Assembly (NCBI GenBank): GCA_902492275.1
Contig: CABUKW010000009.1
Location: 1 to 44,191, forward strand
Source of the DNA: an uncultured Peptococcaceae bacterium
GTDB taxonomy: Bacteria; Bacillota; Peptococcia; Peptococcales; Peptococcaceae
Length of the DNA: 44,191 bases
Direction of reading: 5' to 3'
Shown: positions 30,700 through 39,707 of the stretch, in pieces
Numbering within the stretch: the first letter of the stretch is position 1
How the letters are laid out: each line of letters begins with the position of its first letter
Notes under the pieces: model-generated
What the model was told of the DNA's origin: nothing
Databases searched by the model: none
The model's input: the letters and a program-made list of their open reading frames with translations, nothing else
Position numbers and translations under genes: made by a program

Positions 30700-31626
30700 C
30701 TAATTGTTCTCTCGGAATAACTCGGTTGATAGATAACGTTCTCCTGTATCCGGCAATATCACAACAATACGCTTTCCTGCATTTTCTGGACGGCTGGCAA
30801 TCTGTTCCGCCGCCAAAGCAGCGGCCCCAGACGAGATGCCTACCAGAATGCCCTGGGTTTTGGCCAGCATGCGGGCTTCCGCCATGGCGGCATCGCCGTC
30901 AATCATCAACACTTCATCAATGATACTCAAATCCAGAATGGACGGAATAAACCCTGCGCCAATGCCCTGAATTTTATGGGGGCCTTTCGGATGGCCATTA
31001 ATCACCGCCGATTGCAGCGGTTCTACCCCGATAATCTGAATATCTTTGTTATATTCCTTCAAACCTCTGGCAATGCCGGTAATGGTGCCGCCGGTTCCAA
31101 TGGCGGAAACAAGCACATCTACCTTGCCTTCGGTATCGGCATAAATTTCCTGGGCGGTGGTCAGATAATGGGCCTGTGGATTGGCCGGATTATCAAATTG
31201 TCCGCACATATAGCTGCCGGGGATTTCCTGCAGCAATTCGTTTGCTTTAGCAATAGCGCCCGCCATGCCGTCGGCAGCCGGTGTCAGCACAATTTCGGCA
31301 CCATAGGCTTTTAACAGACTGCGCCGTTCCTGACTCATATTTTCCGGCATGGTCAAAATCATTTTATAGCCCTTTACGGCGGCCATCAAAGCCAAACCGA
31401 CGCCGGTGTTGCCGCTGGTGGGCTCAATAATGGTTGCGCCCGGCTTGATTTTTCCCTTTTCTTCGGCATCCTGCAGCATATAAGCGCCAACCCGGTCTTT
31501 CACACTGCCGCCCGGATTGAAAAATTCTACTTTGGCCAAAACTTCGGCTTTTATTTCTGGATTGTCGAAATGCAACCGCACCAGAGGGGTACGGCCAATT
31601 AACTGTCCAATATTATCATAAATCAT
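30700..31626 (-). CDS. cysK: Cysteine synthase (O-acetylserine sulfhydrylase) CysK
   Basis: This 308-residue PLP enzyme makes cysteine from O-acetylserine and sulfide. It has IGRTPLVRL at the start, the PLP lysine in NPGGSVKDRVGAYML (about 42), the substrate loop EPTSGNTGVGLALMA (about 69), and the phosphate-binding VSAIGTGGTITGIARGLKE (about 175). ILVGISSGAAALAA and VVILPDTGERYLSTELF complete the family signature. AAGGGTG 8 bases before the ATG. It is the first gene of a pair with sigH. A hairpin in its upstream region may be regulatory. Confidence 0.96.
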   Translation of the reverse strand: MIYDNIGQLIGRTPLVRLHFDNPEIKAEVLAKVEFFNPGGSVKDRVGAYMLQDAEEKGKIKPGATIIEPTSGNTGVGLALMAAVKGYKMILTMPENMSQERRSLLKAYGAEIVLTPAADGMAGAIAKANELLQEIPGSYMCGQFDNPANPQAHYLTTAQEIYADTEGKVDVLVSAIGTGGTITGIARGLKEYNKDIQIIGVEPLQSAVINGHPKGPHKIQGIGAGFIPSILDLSIIDEVLMIDGDAAMAEARMLAKTQGILVGISSGAAALAAEQIASRPENAGKRIVVILPDTGERYLSTELFRENN

Positions 31627-31702
31627 TGTTTTTCACCCTTTTTATGTTCTATCAATTTGCGGTCGTCTCACAAAGGGCCGCTCTATAACTATCCTACCCA
31701 TT

Positions 31703-31727
31703 GATTGCTGGCTGTCATACAGCAATC
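31703..31727 (-). promoter_or_regulatory. Hairpin/inverted repeat upstream of cysK
   Basis: Perfect 8-bp arms GATTGCTG and CAGCAATC with a 9-base loop, about 80 bases before cysK. There is no T-tract and no T-box landmark; it could be an operator or an RNA element. The rest of the 293-base gap to 31919 shows a TATAAT-like box upstream and the direct repeat AAAATTCAGCG (about 31829 and 31870), and no gene. Confidence 0.4.
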
Positions 31728-31919
31728 TTAGAAAATCTTATTATATCGCTATGATTAGTGTAAGCCATTCACTCCAAGAATTCAAGCGTTCTGCGCGATT
31801 TTTTACTATTTCCCGAAGATTATTCAAAATTCAGCGCAAAAATTGCAGTTTCCTTGACAATTTCCACAAAATTCAGCGAAAATTCTGACAGCATCATTGC
31901 CCAATAACGCGCCGTCCGA

Positions 31920-32732
31920 TTAAGAAAGCTGATACACATCAGTGCGCCGGTTGGCCACCGACGGATTGCGGCGGCGCACGTCGTCCAGATAGTCCAAATC
32001 AATCTCGGCCAAAATGACACCCGGCTTATCGGAAGCGCGGGCAATCACCGTGCCCCAGGGGTCTACAATCATACTGTTACCGTAAGCCACAAATTTTTCT
32101 TTCACGCCGACCTGATTGGGTGCAATGAGATAGCAGCCGTTTTCAATGGCGCGGGCCCGCAAAATAGACTCCCAATGGTCTTTGCCAGTCGGCATGGTGA
32201 AGTTGGCCGGTAAAAAGATAATCTGCGCGCCCTGCAATGTCATCAGCCGAAACAACTCAGGAAAGCGCATATCGTAACAAATGGCAAAGCCCAAATGCCC
32301 CAGTTCCGTTTCTACTGTAACGATTTTCCTGCCAGGCTCCTTGCGGTCCGATTCCCGCACACTGCTGCCGTCAGGCAACGTCATGTCAAAATTGTGCAGC
32401 TTGCTGTAGCGGGCAACGATTTCCCCTGCCGGATTGATCAGTACGGTCGTATTGTAGGTGCGGGGGCCGTCTGGATTCACCTCACTGATACTGCCGCCAT
32501 GAATCCAAATCTGATGTTCCCGGGCCTTTTCTGCCAACAACTCGGTAGTCGGGCCGGGAATGGCTTCCGCATATTGGGGTTCCTCGCTGAGAATATTGAC
32601 AACTTCCGGGAAGGCCACCAATTGGGCGCCCTTTGCCGCCGCTTCATCGATAAAAGCCGCCATCTGCCGCCAGTTTGCTTCTTTATCGTTCTGGGTATCC
32701 ATCTGCACTGCTGCAACCATAAATTTTCTCAT
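31920..32732 (-). CDS. Carbon-nitrogen hydrolase (nitrilase superfamily, Nit/omega-amidase-like)
   Basis: A 270-residue nitrilase-superfamily protein. The Glu-Lys-Cys triad is visible: Glu in LVAFPEVVNIL (about 45), Lys in YSKLHNFDMTLP (about 117) and Cys in GFAICYDMRFPELFRLM (about 154). Members near this type hydrolyse deaminated glutathione or omega-amides; the exact amide is not certain. The start is the ATG at 32732 because AGGAGG lies 7 bases upstream, 11 bases after the glpK stop. The pair is probably one transcript, which ties it loosely to glycerol kinase. Confidence 0.88.
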   Translation of the reverse strand: MRKFMVAAVQMDTQNDKEANWRQMAAFIDEAAAKGAQLVAFPEVVNILSEEPQYAEAIPGPTTELLAEKAREHQIWIHGGSISEVNPDGPRTYNTTVLINPAGEIVARYSKLHNFDMTLPDGSSVRESDRKEPGRKIVTVETELGHLGFAICYDMRFPELFRLMTLQGAQIIFLPANFTMPTGKDHWESILRARAIENGCYLIAPNQVGVKEKFVAYGNSMIVDPWGTVIARASDKPGVILAEIDLDYLDDVRRRNPSVANRRTDVYQLS

Positions 32733-32743
32733 CAGAATGCCTC

Positions 32744-34225
32744 CTATTCGATCCAATGCATCGCCTTCTGCACAGCCTTTTGCCAGCCGCGGCAGTTTTC
32801 CTCCCGTGTGGCCTGCTCCATCTGCGGTATAAACTGCTGCTGGGCATGCCAGCGCTGGGCGATTTCTTCTTTGCTGCTCCAATAGCCGACCGCCAAGCCA
32901 GCCAGATAGGCTACGCCCAAAGCGGTCGTTTCCGTGATGGCAGGCCGTTTCACCTGACAGTTGATAATGTCGGCCTGAAACTGCATCAGGAAATCATTGC
33001 GGCAAGCGCCGCCATCTACTTTCAATTCGGTCAGCTTCTGCCCCGAATCCTCCACCATAGCTTGCAGAACATCGTTGGTCTGATAGGCAATGGCTTCCAG
33101 CGCCGCCCGAATGATATGGCTGCGGCCTGTGCCGCGGGTTAAGCCTAAAATACTGCCCCGAGCATACATATCCCAATAAGGAGCGCCCAGCCCCACAAAA
33201 GCCGGCACCAGATAGACGCCGCCGTTATCCTGCAATGCAGCGGCATACGCTTCGCTTTCTGCCGCCGTTTCAATCAGATGCAATTCGTCCCGCAGCCATT
33301 GAATGACAGCGCCTCCCACAAAAATAGAGCCTTCCAGCGCATATTCCACCTGATTGTTCATGGTGGCCGCAATGGTGGTAATCAAGCCTTTCTGACTGGC
33401 AATAAACTGCCGGCCAATGTTCATCAGCAAAAAGCAACCGGTGCCATAGGTGTTTTTGGCAGAGCCTTTTTCAAAGCAAGCCTGCCCGAACAGCGCGGCC
33501 TGTTGGTCGCCGGCGATACCGGCTACCGGCACCTGCACGCCTTCGCTGTGCACATAGCCGTAAATTTCAGAAGAATTGCGCACCTCTGGCAGCATACATT
33601 TGGGAATTTGAAAACGCTCTAACAATTTATCGTCCCATTGCAGCTCCCGAATGTTGTACAGCATGGTACGGGAAGCATTAGTATAGTCGGTCACATGTAC
33701 AGCGCCGCCGGTCAGCTTCCACACCAGCCAGCTATCCACCGTGCCGAAAAGCAGCTCACCCTTTTCCGCCCGTGCTCTGGCACCGGGCACATGATCCAAA
33801 ATCCAACTGATTTTGGTGGCGGAAAAGTAAGCGTCAATCACCAAGCCAGTGGCAGAGCGAATATAATCCTCCCAGCCTTCCGCTTTCAACTGGTCGCACA
33901 GCTCGGCAGTGCGGCGGCATTGCCATACAATAGCATTATAAATAGGCTTGCCGGTATCCTTCTCCCACACAATGGTGGTTTCCCGCTGATTGGTAATGCC
34001 AATGCCCGCCACATCGGCCATGGTAATACCCGCTTTGATTAACGCTTCCTGCAAAACGCCGTATTGGGTAGCCCAAATTTCCATCGGGTCATGCTCCACC
34101 CAGCCCGGCTGGGGATAAATCTGTTTAAATTCCTTTTGTCCCACAGCCACAATATTCTGTTCATGGTCAAACACAATGGCCCGCGAGCTGGTAGTGCCCT
34201 GATCCAATGCCACAATATATTTCAT
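32744..34225 (-). CDS. glpK: Glycerol kinase GlpK
   Basis: This 493-residue FGGY kinase phosphorylates glycerol to glycerol-3-phosphate. It begins KYIVALDQGTTSSRAIVFDH and carries VAGIGITNQRETTIVWEKDTG split (about 75-95), GTVDSWLVWKLTGG, AGIAGDQQAALFGQACFEKG, and the FGGY signature region ALEGSIFVGGAVIQWLRD plus KVDGGACRNDFLMQFQADI. Length is normal for GlpK. No glpF or glpD is in view. A promoter with TATAAT lies just upstream; a nitrilase-family gene follows. Confidence 0.97.
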   Translation of the reverse strand: MKYIVALDQGTTSSRAIVFDHEQNIVAVGQKEFKQIYPQPGWVEHDPMEIWATQYGVLQEALIKAGITMADVAGIGITNQRETTIVWEKDTGKPIYNAIVWQCRRTAELCDQLKAEGWEDYIRSATGLVIDAYFSATKISWILDHVPGARARAEKGELLFGTVDSWLVWKLTGGAVHVTDYTNASRTMLYNIRELQWDDKLLERFQIPKCMLPEVRNSSEIYGYVHSEGVQVPVAGIAGDQQAALFGQACFEKGSAKNTYGTGCFLLMNIGRQFIASQKGLITTIAATMNNQVEYALEGSIFVGGAVIQWLRDELHLIETAAESEAYAAALQDNGGVYLVPAFVGLGAPYWDMYARGSILGLTRGTGRSHIIRAALEAIAYQTNDVLQAMVEDSGQKLTELKVDGGACRNDFLMQFQADIINCQVKRPAITETTALGVAYLAGLAVGYWSSKEEIAQRWHAQQQFIPQMEQATREENCRGWQKAVQKAMHWIE

Positions 34226-34257
34226 AGTAATCCCCTCGCTTTTATGACATTTTCTTT

Positions 34258-34287
34258 ATTATACGGGAAAACCTCACCCGAATACAA
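34258..34287 (-). promoter_or_regulatory. glpK promoter
   Basis: TTGTAT, 18 bases, perfect TATAAT (34258-34263) on the minus strand, about 33 bases ahead of glpK. Confidence 0.6.
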
Positions 34288-34340
34288 CTGTTTTTTGCTG
34301 CGCGCCGCCTGTGCCGCTGTCTCTCGTTGATACGGTATCC

Positions 34341-34393
34341 TTGACATTGTAAAATCTTGTGCTACAATATATTTTGCTTGCAAATTATTTGCA
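34341..34393 (+). promoter_or_regulatory. Promoter and probable MarR operator of the marR-kinase fusion operon
   Basis: Perfect TTGACA (34341-34346), 16 bases, TACAAT (34363-34368), then the perfect 15-bp palindrome TGCAAAT-T-ATTTGCA (34379-34393) right over the expected transcription start. This is the usual place for an autoregulatory MarR site. Confidence 0.75.
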
Positions 34394-34419
34394 TACTAAC
34401 AATTTGGGAGGATTGCAAG

Positions 34420-34851
34420 ATGGATCAGAGCTTTCACTATTTATTGATGATTACACAAGCCTTGTTTCAAAAACGGCTATACAACGAGTTCAACCAAAAA
34501 GGCTTGACAGCCGGACAACCCAAAATATTAGACTATCTGGGACGGCATAACGGCTGCGTACAAAAGAGCATTGCCGACGGCTGTCAAATCGAGCCCGCTA
34601 CGCTGACCGGTATTCTAAACCGTATGGAGGAAAAGGGGATGATTGAACGCCGCACAGAAAAAGGAAACCGCCGTTCTTTCTACATCTATCTCACCCCGTT
34701 GGGCTGGCAGAAGCAAAAAGAAATCAGCGAAATTTTTGAACAGCAGGAAGCGCAGCTGCTTGCCTGTCTTACTGCACAGGAACAACAGACGTTGCAAGCC
34801 ACCTTACATAAACTTTGCAGCAGCATGATAAATCCGGAGGTTTTACAATGA
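34420..34851 (+). CDS. MarR-family transcriptional regulator
   Basis: A 143-residue MarR protein: LTAGQPKILDYLGRHNGCVQKS, the recognition helix EPATLTGILNRMEEKGMIERR, the wing TEKGNRRSFYIYLTPLG, and a C-terminal dimer helix. The ATG at 34420 follows GGGAGG by 8 bases. Its stop overlaps the start of the next gene (ATGA), so the two are co-translated, and a palindrome at its promoter suggests autoregulation. The ligand is unknown. Confidence 0.92.
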   Translation: MDQSFHYLLMITQALFQKRLYNEFNQKGLTAGQPKILDYLGRHNGCVQKSIADGCQIEPATLTGILNRMEEKGMIERRTEKGNRRSFYIYLTPLGWQKQKEISEIFEQQEAQLLACLTAQEQQTLQATLHKLCSSMINPEVLQ

Positions 34852-36143
34852 GTAAGAGAGAACTATGCAATCGCTATCTATTTTTTCTAGTCGGATTATT
34901 TGTCAATTCCTTTGGCATCAGCTTCATCACCAAATCAGCCCTAGGCACCTCGCCTATCTCCAGCGTGCCTTATACGCTGAGTCTGGGTTTCGCGCCTACT
35001 TTGGGCATGTTCACACTCTACATGAGCATTGTATTGGTTTTCCTGCAGCTTTTGCTGATGCGGAAAAACTTTCCCAAACAGTATTTTCTGCAGATTCCGC
35101 TGTCTTTTTTGTTTTCCTATTTTATTGACCTGTCCATGAGTTTTCTGGAAATTCTAAATCCGCAGCTCTATCCTGTCAAAATTATCTGTTTGCTGATTGG
35201 CTGCGCCATTCTCGGCTTCGGCGTTTTTATGGAAGTGGTGGCCGACGTGGCCATGCTGCCTGGAGAGTGCTTTGTCAACGCAGTCTCCAAAACCTTTCAC
35301 ACCGACTTCGGCAAAACCAAAATAGCCTTTGATTCCTGCATGACAGTAACCGCTGTAGCCCTTAGCCTGATTTTATATCATCATTTAGCCGGTGTGCGGG
35401 AGGGTACCATCGTAGCTGCCATTTTGGTAGGCACCATTGCCCGTACCTTAAATCGCAAAATCGGCGGCAAAGTCAACGGCCTGCTCACCGTCACAGCGCC
35501 TGCCGCAGCAGAAAGCCAACCGCTGCCCGCCCCTGTCTGCCTGTGCAGCGAAACGCCGGTTATCATCACCATCAGCCGAGAATATGGCAGCGGCGGACGC
35601 AAAATCGCCAAACGGCTGGCACAAGAGCTGGGGCTGGAATTTTACGACCGGCAGATTATCGCGCAGGCAGCCCACAATTTGGGGATGTCCGAATTAGAGG
35701 TAGAAGCCAAGGAGCAAAAATTGGGGAACGGCTTACTGTACGATTTTATGGCGCAATTTTATGACTTTTCCGACCAGAAATCCACGCTGGATAAGCTCTA
35801 CGAATCGGAAAAGCAGATTATTCTATCGGCTGCGCAAAAAGGCAACTGCGTGATTGTAGGCCGCTGCGCCAACGCCATCTGCAAGGATTTCCCCAACGCC
35901 TATCACATTTTTCTGCATGCCAGCGACGATTACAAAACCCGTGAAATTATGCAGCGAGAACAGCTGGATTTTGACACCGCCGCAAAACACATGACCGACA
36001 TCAACAAAAAGCGGTTCAATCACTACAAATATTATACTGGCCGCATCTGGGGACTGGCACAGGATTATCATCTCTGCATCGACACCAGCACACTGACCAC
36101 CGAACAGACCCTGGCCCTGATTCGCTCCGTTTTGCCCTGTTAA
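34848..36143 (+). CDS. Fusion: YczE/YitT-like membrane domain plus cytidylate-kinase-like domain
   Basis: A 431-residue two-part protein. Residues 1 to about 210 form a five- or six-helix membrane domain with LFVNSFGISFITKSALGTSPISSVPYTLS (split by helices) and GECFVNAVSKTFHTDFGKTKIAFD, as in YczE/YitT-type proteins. After a Pro/Ala-rich linker, residues about 233-431 form a P-loop kinase: ITISREYGSGGRKIAKRLAQ (variant Walker A), LEFYDRQIIAQAA, VIVGRCANAICKD, as in cytidylate-kinase-like proteins. The substrate is unknown. GGAGG 7 bases ahead of the ATG; coupled to the MarR gene. Confidence 0.88.
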   Translation: MSKRELCNRYLFFLVGLFVNSFGISFITKSALGTSPISSVPYTLSLGFAPTLGMFTLYMSIVLVFLQLLLMRKNFPKQYFLQIPLSFLFSYFIDLSMSFLEILNPQLYPVKIICLLIGCAILGFGVFMEVVADVAMLPGECFVNAVSKTFHTDFGKTKIAFDSCMTVTAVALSLILYHHLAGVREGTIVAAILVGTIARTLNRKIGGKVNGLLTVTAPAAAESQPLPAPVCLCSETPVIITISREYGSGGRKIAKRLAQELGLEFYDRQIIAQAAHNLGMSELEVEAKEQKLGNGLLYDFMAQFYDFSDQKSTLDKLYESEKQIILSAAQKGNCVIVGRCANAICKDFPNAYHIFLHASDDYKTREIMQREQLDFDTAAKHMTDINKKRFNHYKYYTGRIWGLAQDYHLCIDTSTLTTEQTLALIRSVLPC

Positions 36144-36154
36144 ATCACCATCAC

Positions 36155-36193
36155 AAAAAGGCCCGCAAAGCAAATTGCTTTACGAGCCTTTTT
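36155..36193 (+). terminator. Intrinsic terminator between the convergent kinase-fusion and antiporter units
   Basis: AAAAAGGC-GCAAAGC pairs with GCTTT-CG-GCCTTTTT across AAATT; T-tract on the plus strand and an A-tract at the other side, so it may serve both convergent operons. Confidence 0.85.
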
Positions 36194-36227
36194 ATGATGC
36201 TGTGCTTTCGATTGCACAGCCGTTTTC

Positions 36228-37967
36228 TTAAATAAAGGCGATAAACACAACGGCTATCAGGAACACCGTCATGATGATAATCATCGGTTCGCCAATGACA
36301 GCGCGATAACTGTCTGCGTCATATTTATCCGGAATTTCTTCCGAGTCCTCCATGGCTCTCGGCGCTAAGCTCAAGAAGCGCATAGGATTCTGCATCAGAT
36401 AATTGAAGGTGTCATAGATGGACCGGCAGAATTCACCCAAGGCTGCCCGCACTGCGCAAACCAAAGAGGAAATGCTGACTACCAGCTTCACAAAAGGCAC
36501 CCGATAGAGCCAGTCTAAGTCCAGCGTGAGCTGTTCGTGCGGCTCCATGTGGGACAGATACATCATAAACGGCACCATAGCCACACCCAACAGCTGGATA
36601 TACTGTACAATGTGGTCTACCGTAAATGGATGATAGTCCATGGCAAAGGGCAGGAACCGATACAGCAGATCCGGGAAAATCCCGTAAATGGTACACAGCG
36701 CTGCGCCAATCCCCATGGCAACATACATGTTTTTCGGCAGTTGATTTTTAATTTCAACATCCTTGCCTTCCCGAATGAAGATAAAGTAAATCATCTTCAT
36801 GGTGATGGATAAAAATGTACCGACACTGGCCAACTGCAGCAGCAGTTCAATACCAGGCTGCCCTGCTTCCATAGCGGCCGTGATGGTAATGGATTTGCTA
36901 ATAAAGCCGTTGAACAGCGGAATCCCCGAAATGGAGAAGGCTGCAATCACAAAGCAGGCACATACAAAAGGCATCTTCTTGGCCAAACCGCCCAGATGAT
37001 TAATCTTGCGGATACCGGTGGCGTAAATGATTGCGCCGGCGCACATAAACAGCAAGGATTTATACAGAATGTGGCTGAAGGCATGGGCTGTCGCCCCGTT
37101 TAACGCCAAATCGGTGCCAATGCCGACACCAGCCACCATGAAGCCCACCTGGCTGACAATGTGATAAGCCAGCAGACGGCGCATATCGTTTTCGATAATG
37201 GCGAAGCAAGCGCCATACAGCGCCATGATCACGCCAACCCACATCAGGAAATCGGTGCCTGCAAACATACGGATTAAGCAGTATACCGCAACCTTGGTGG
37301 TGAAAGAGCTTAAGAATACGCTGCCAGTAATCGTACCTTCCGGATAAGCGTCTACCAGCCAGCCATGAATTGGCGGGATGGCAGCATTTACAGCCACGCC
37401 GATTAAAATCAGCCAGAACGCTGCGTCATGCACCGCAGTGATATTACTTACCAGCAGATCGCCACTGGTCACTTTCAGGAAAATCCCAGCCAGCAGCATA
37501 TTGCCGCCAAACATGTGAACCAATAAGTACCGGAAACCTGCTTTTCTGGATTTGGCCGTGTTATTGCACCAAATCAGGAACAACGACGAAGCCGCCATTA
37601 ATTCCCAGAAGAAAATTAAGGTCATCCAGTCGCCGCACAGCGTAACGCCTAAGGTGCCGCCGGCGTAGCACATGCTGGCCAAGGCTTCCATCCAACTTTT
37701 ATTATGCATGGAATAGATGCCGCCGATAGCAGCCATCATGCTGAAAATCAAACCGAAGACCCAATTTAAACGGTCTACTTCAATCACATGCAGCTCAATG
37801 CCATTGATAAAGGGCACAATCCATTCTGTACCGTAAGACAGCGACAGCATTGCAGCGAGAGCCACCAGCGGTCCGCCTGCCAATACATATTTACGCAAAC
37901 TTTTTGGAACGATTGCGGCGATGAACCCGGTCGCAATCAAGATGAAACCAGGATGTAAATTACTCAT
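36228..37967 (-). CDS. Mrp/complex I-type antiporter large subunit (third MnhD/MnhA-like)
   Basis: A 579-residue protein of the NADH-quinone oxidoreductase ND2/4/5/MrpA/D superfamily with about 14-16 hydrophobic segments. Landmarks are GDWMTLIFFWELMAASSLFLIW (a conserved TM5 glutamate), NAAIPPIHGWLVDAYPEG, LLAYHIVSQVGFMVAGVGIG and AHAFSHILYKSLLFMCAGAI with conserved Lys and His. It is longer than the usual MrpD, with a C-terminal extension of two more helices and a hydrophilic stretch. It is the last gene of the operon and overlaps the 80-residue membrane protein by 8 bases. GGAGGTG supports the ATG at 37967. Confidence 0.9.
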   Translation of the reverse strand: MSNLHPGFILIATGFIAAIVPKSLRKYVLAGGPLVALAAMLSLSYGTEWIVPFINGIELHVIEVDRLNWVFGLIFSMMAAIGGIYSMHNKSWMEALASMCYAGGTLGVTLCGDWMTLIFFWELMAASSLFLIWCNNTAKSRKAGFRYLLVHMFGGNMLLAGIFLKVTSGDLLVSNITAVHDAAFWLILIGVAVNAAIPPIHGWLVDAYPEGTITGSVFLSSFTTKVAVYCLIRMFAGTDFLMWVGVIMALYGACFAIIENDMRRLLAYHIVSQVGFMVAGVGIGTDLALNGATAHAFSHILYKSLLFMCAGAIIYATGIRKINHLGGLAKKMPFVCACFVIAAFSISGIPLFNGFISKSITITAAMEAGQPGIELLLQLASVGTFLSITMKMIYFIFIREGKDVEIKNQLPKNMYVAMGIGAALCTIYGIFPDLLYRFLPFAMDYHPFTVDHIVQYIQLLGVAMVPFMMYLSHMEPHEQLTLDLDWLYRVPFVKLVVSISSLVCAVRAALGEFCRSIYDTFNYLMQNPMRFLSLAPRAMEDSEEIPDKYDADSYRAVIGEPMIIIMTVFLIAVVFIAFI

Positions 37968-38202
37968 CACCGTCACCTCCATCGTAGTAATCTTCGTTGC
38001 GCTGCAGCAGCGGCGCTAAAATCTGTTTTGCGAACAAAATCAGCACCCAGCCGCCAACAAAGCCCATGATGATGTCAAAGCCCGGCATGGTATGCCAGAA
38101 ATTATGACCATGTGGATGGGCAAACAGCGCTTCTACCACAACAGAAGCCGCTACTATAATGGCAATGATGATATAGATTTTCTTTTTATTTAAAGATTGC
38201 AT
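37960..38202 (-). CDS. 80-residue two-helix membrane protein within the antiporter operon
   Basis: A short protein with two hydrophobic segments (KKIYIIIAIIVAASVVVEAL and IIMGFVGGWVLILFAKQIL) separated by a His-rich loop AHPHGHNFWHTMPG and ending in an acidic tail. I do not recognise a family. It overlaps the preceding large subunit stop (TGATG) and the next gene start, with GGAGGTGG 8 bases upstream, so it is translated as part of the complex. It likely serves as an accessory subunit beside the third large subunit. Confidence 0.75.
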   Translation of the reverse strand: MQSLNKKKIYIIIAIIVAASVVVEALFAHPHGHNFWHTMPGFDIIMGFVGGWVLILFAKQILAPLLQRNEDYYDGGDGDE

Positions 38203-39707
38203 CACCAGCCACCTCCAATCCAGCCTTGGGTAATACCTTGCGCCGCCATGGAAGCCAAATCATACAGATGCGGTCCAAAGTTCGGCATAATCCCCAAAAT
38301 CACTGATAACGCTGCGGTCACGCAAATCGGAATCAGCATAAATTTATTTGCTTCGCCGTAGGTCTGGAATTCGCCGTTCTTGTTCGGCTTAAAGAACGAC
38401 AGATAGGCAACCGGCATCAAGTAGGACAGACTCAGCAGCGCACTGCAGATTAAAACGGCAATGTAGAACGGCTGCCCAACCTGCAGCGCACCCAACGCCA
38501 GATTCCATTTGCTGATAAAGCCGATGATAAACGGCATCCCGGCAATCCCTAAAGAAGCGATGGTGAAGCAAGCCATGGTAATCGGCATTTTCTTGCCAAT
38601 TCCATGCATATCACTGATATTATCCTTATGGGCCGTCACAATAATAGCGCCGGCGCACATAAAGAGGGTAATCTTCATCAGAGCATGGGCCACAATATGA
38701 AAGTATGCGCCCAAAATGCTCAAAGGAGCCAACAACGCAGCGCCCAATACCACATAGGACAGCTGACCGACTGTAGAGAACGCCAGTCTCCGTTTTAAGT
38801 TGTCCTGTTTCATGGCAATCAGAGACGACGCAATGATGGTGAAGGCTGCAAACCATGCCAATACGGTAGCCGCTCCAATTTCGGCCAGCAAAGCAGGGCC
38901 GAATACGAAACCGATTAACCGCAGAACACAGAACGCACCGGCTTTCACGACGGCTACGGCATGCAGCAGCGCACTAACAGGCGTAGGCGCAACCATGGCC
39001 GATGGCAGCCAGCCGTGCAAAGGCATAACGCCGGCTTTTACAGCGCCGCCCAATACCATCAGGAAGAACAGGAGCTGCAGCACCCATTTTGGCGCCATAT
39101 CAATCGTTAAGAAACCGCCAGCCTGGAAATCCAGTGTGTGTGCCAGGGCATACACAACCATAATGCCAGCCAGCATCAACTGACCGCTCACCAGCGTATA
39201 GATTAAATATTTCCGGCCAGAGAACCGCGCTTCTTCGTTCCTTTCGTGGAAAACCAGAGGCCAGGTTGCAATGGTCAATAATTCATAGAAAATAAAGAAG
39301 GTCAACAGATTGGCAGACAGAGCAATCCCGATTGCCGCCGACAAGCAGACTGCAAAGGAGGCATAGAAGCCAGTCTGTTCCTTTTCGTGATGTCCCCGCA
39401 TATAGCCGATGGCATAGAAGGAAACCGGAATATACAAGAACGACGATACACAGGCAAATACCATACCCGCCGCATCGGTGCGCAGGGTAAAGCTGATTGT
39501 GTCGGTAGCCTGGAACAGCGTGTATTCATACACATTGCCCGCCAGCACAGCCGGCACCATGGAGAAAATCAGGCCGCATTTGATAAATGCCGCAGCCACA
39601 CTCCAAAATTCACGTACATTAGGCTTTTTCCCGCTGAACATAATCAGGAACGCAGCCAGAAGGGATACCCCTACCGCCAGAAATGGTCTGATATCAATAA
39701 TGGTCAT
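38202..39707 (-). CDS. Mrp/complex I-type antiporter large subunit (second MnhD/MnhA-like)
   Basis: A 501-residue ND2/4/5-like proton-translocating subunit. Conserved features include TFFIFYELLTIATWPLVF (TM5 glutamate), GGAVKAGVMPLHGWLPSAMVAPTPVSALLHAV, RRLAFSTVGQLSYVVLGAAL and HIVAHALMKITLFMCAGAI. In standard Mrp systems MrpA and MrpD are the two such subunits; this may take the place of the large N-terminal part of MrpA. It starts within the stop of the mnhD gene (4-base overlap) with GGAGGTG upstream. Confidence 0.92.
   Translation of the reverse strand: MTIIDIRPFLAVGVSLLAAFLIMFSGKKPNVREFWSVAAAFIKCGLIFSMVPAVLAGNVYEYTLFQATDTISFTLRTDAAGMVFACVSSFLYIPVSFYAIGYMRGHHEKEQTGFYASFAVCLSAAIGIALSANLLTFFIFYELLTIATWPLVFHERNEEARFSGRKYLIYTLVSGQLMLAGIMVVYALAHTLDFQAGGFLTIDMAPKWVLQLLFFLMVLGGAVKAGVMPLHGWLPSAMVAPTPVSALLHAVAVVKAGAFCVLRLIGFVFGPALLAEIGAATVLAWFAAFTIIASSLIAMKQDNLKRRLAFSTVGQLSYVVLGAALLAPLSILGAYFHIVAHALMKITLFMCAGAIIVTAHKDNISDMHGIGKKMPITMACFTIASLGIAGMPFIIGFISKWNLALGALQVGQPFYIAVLICSALLSLSYLMPVAYLSFFKPNKNGEFQTYGEANKFMLIPICVTAALSVILGIMPNFGPHLYDLASMAAQGITQGWIGGGW

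Noticed and set aside
31627..31919. T-box or other amino-acid leader ahead of cysK
   Set aside because: No T-box sequence, specifier loop or terminator/antiterminator pair could be found; only a single inverted repeat is present.
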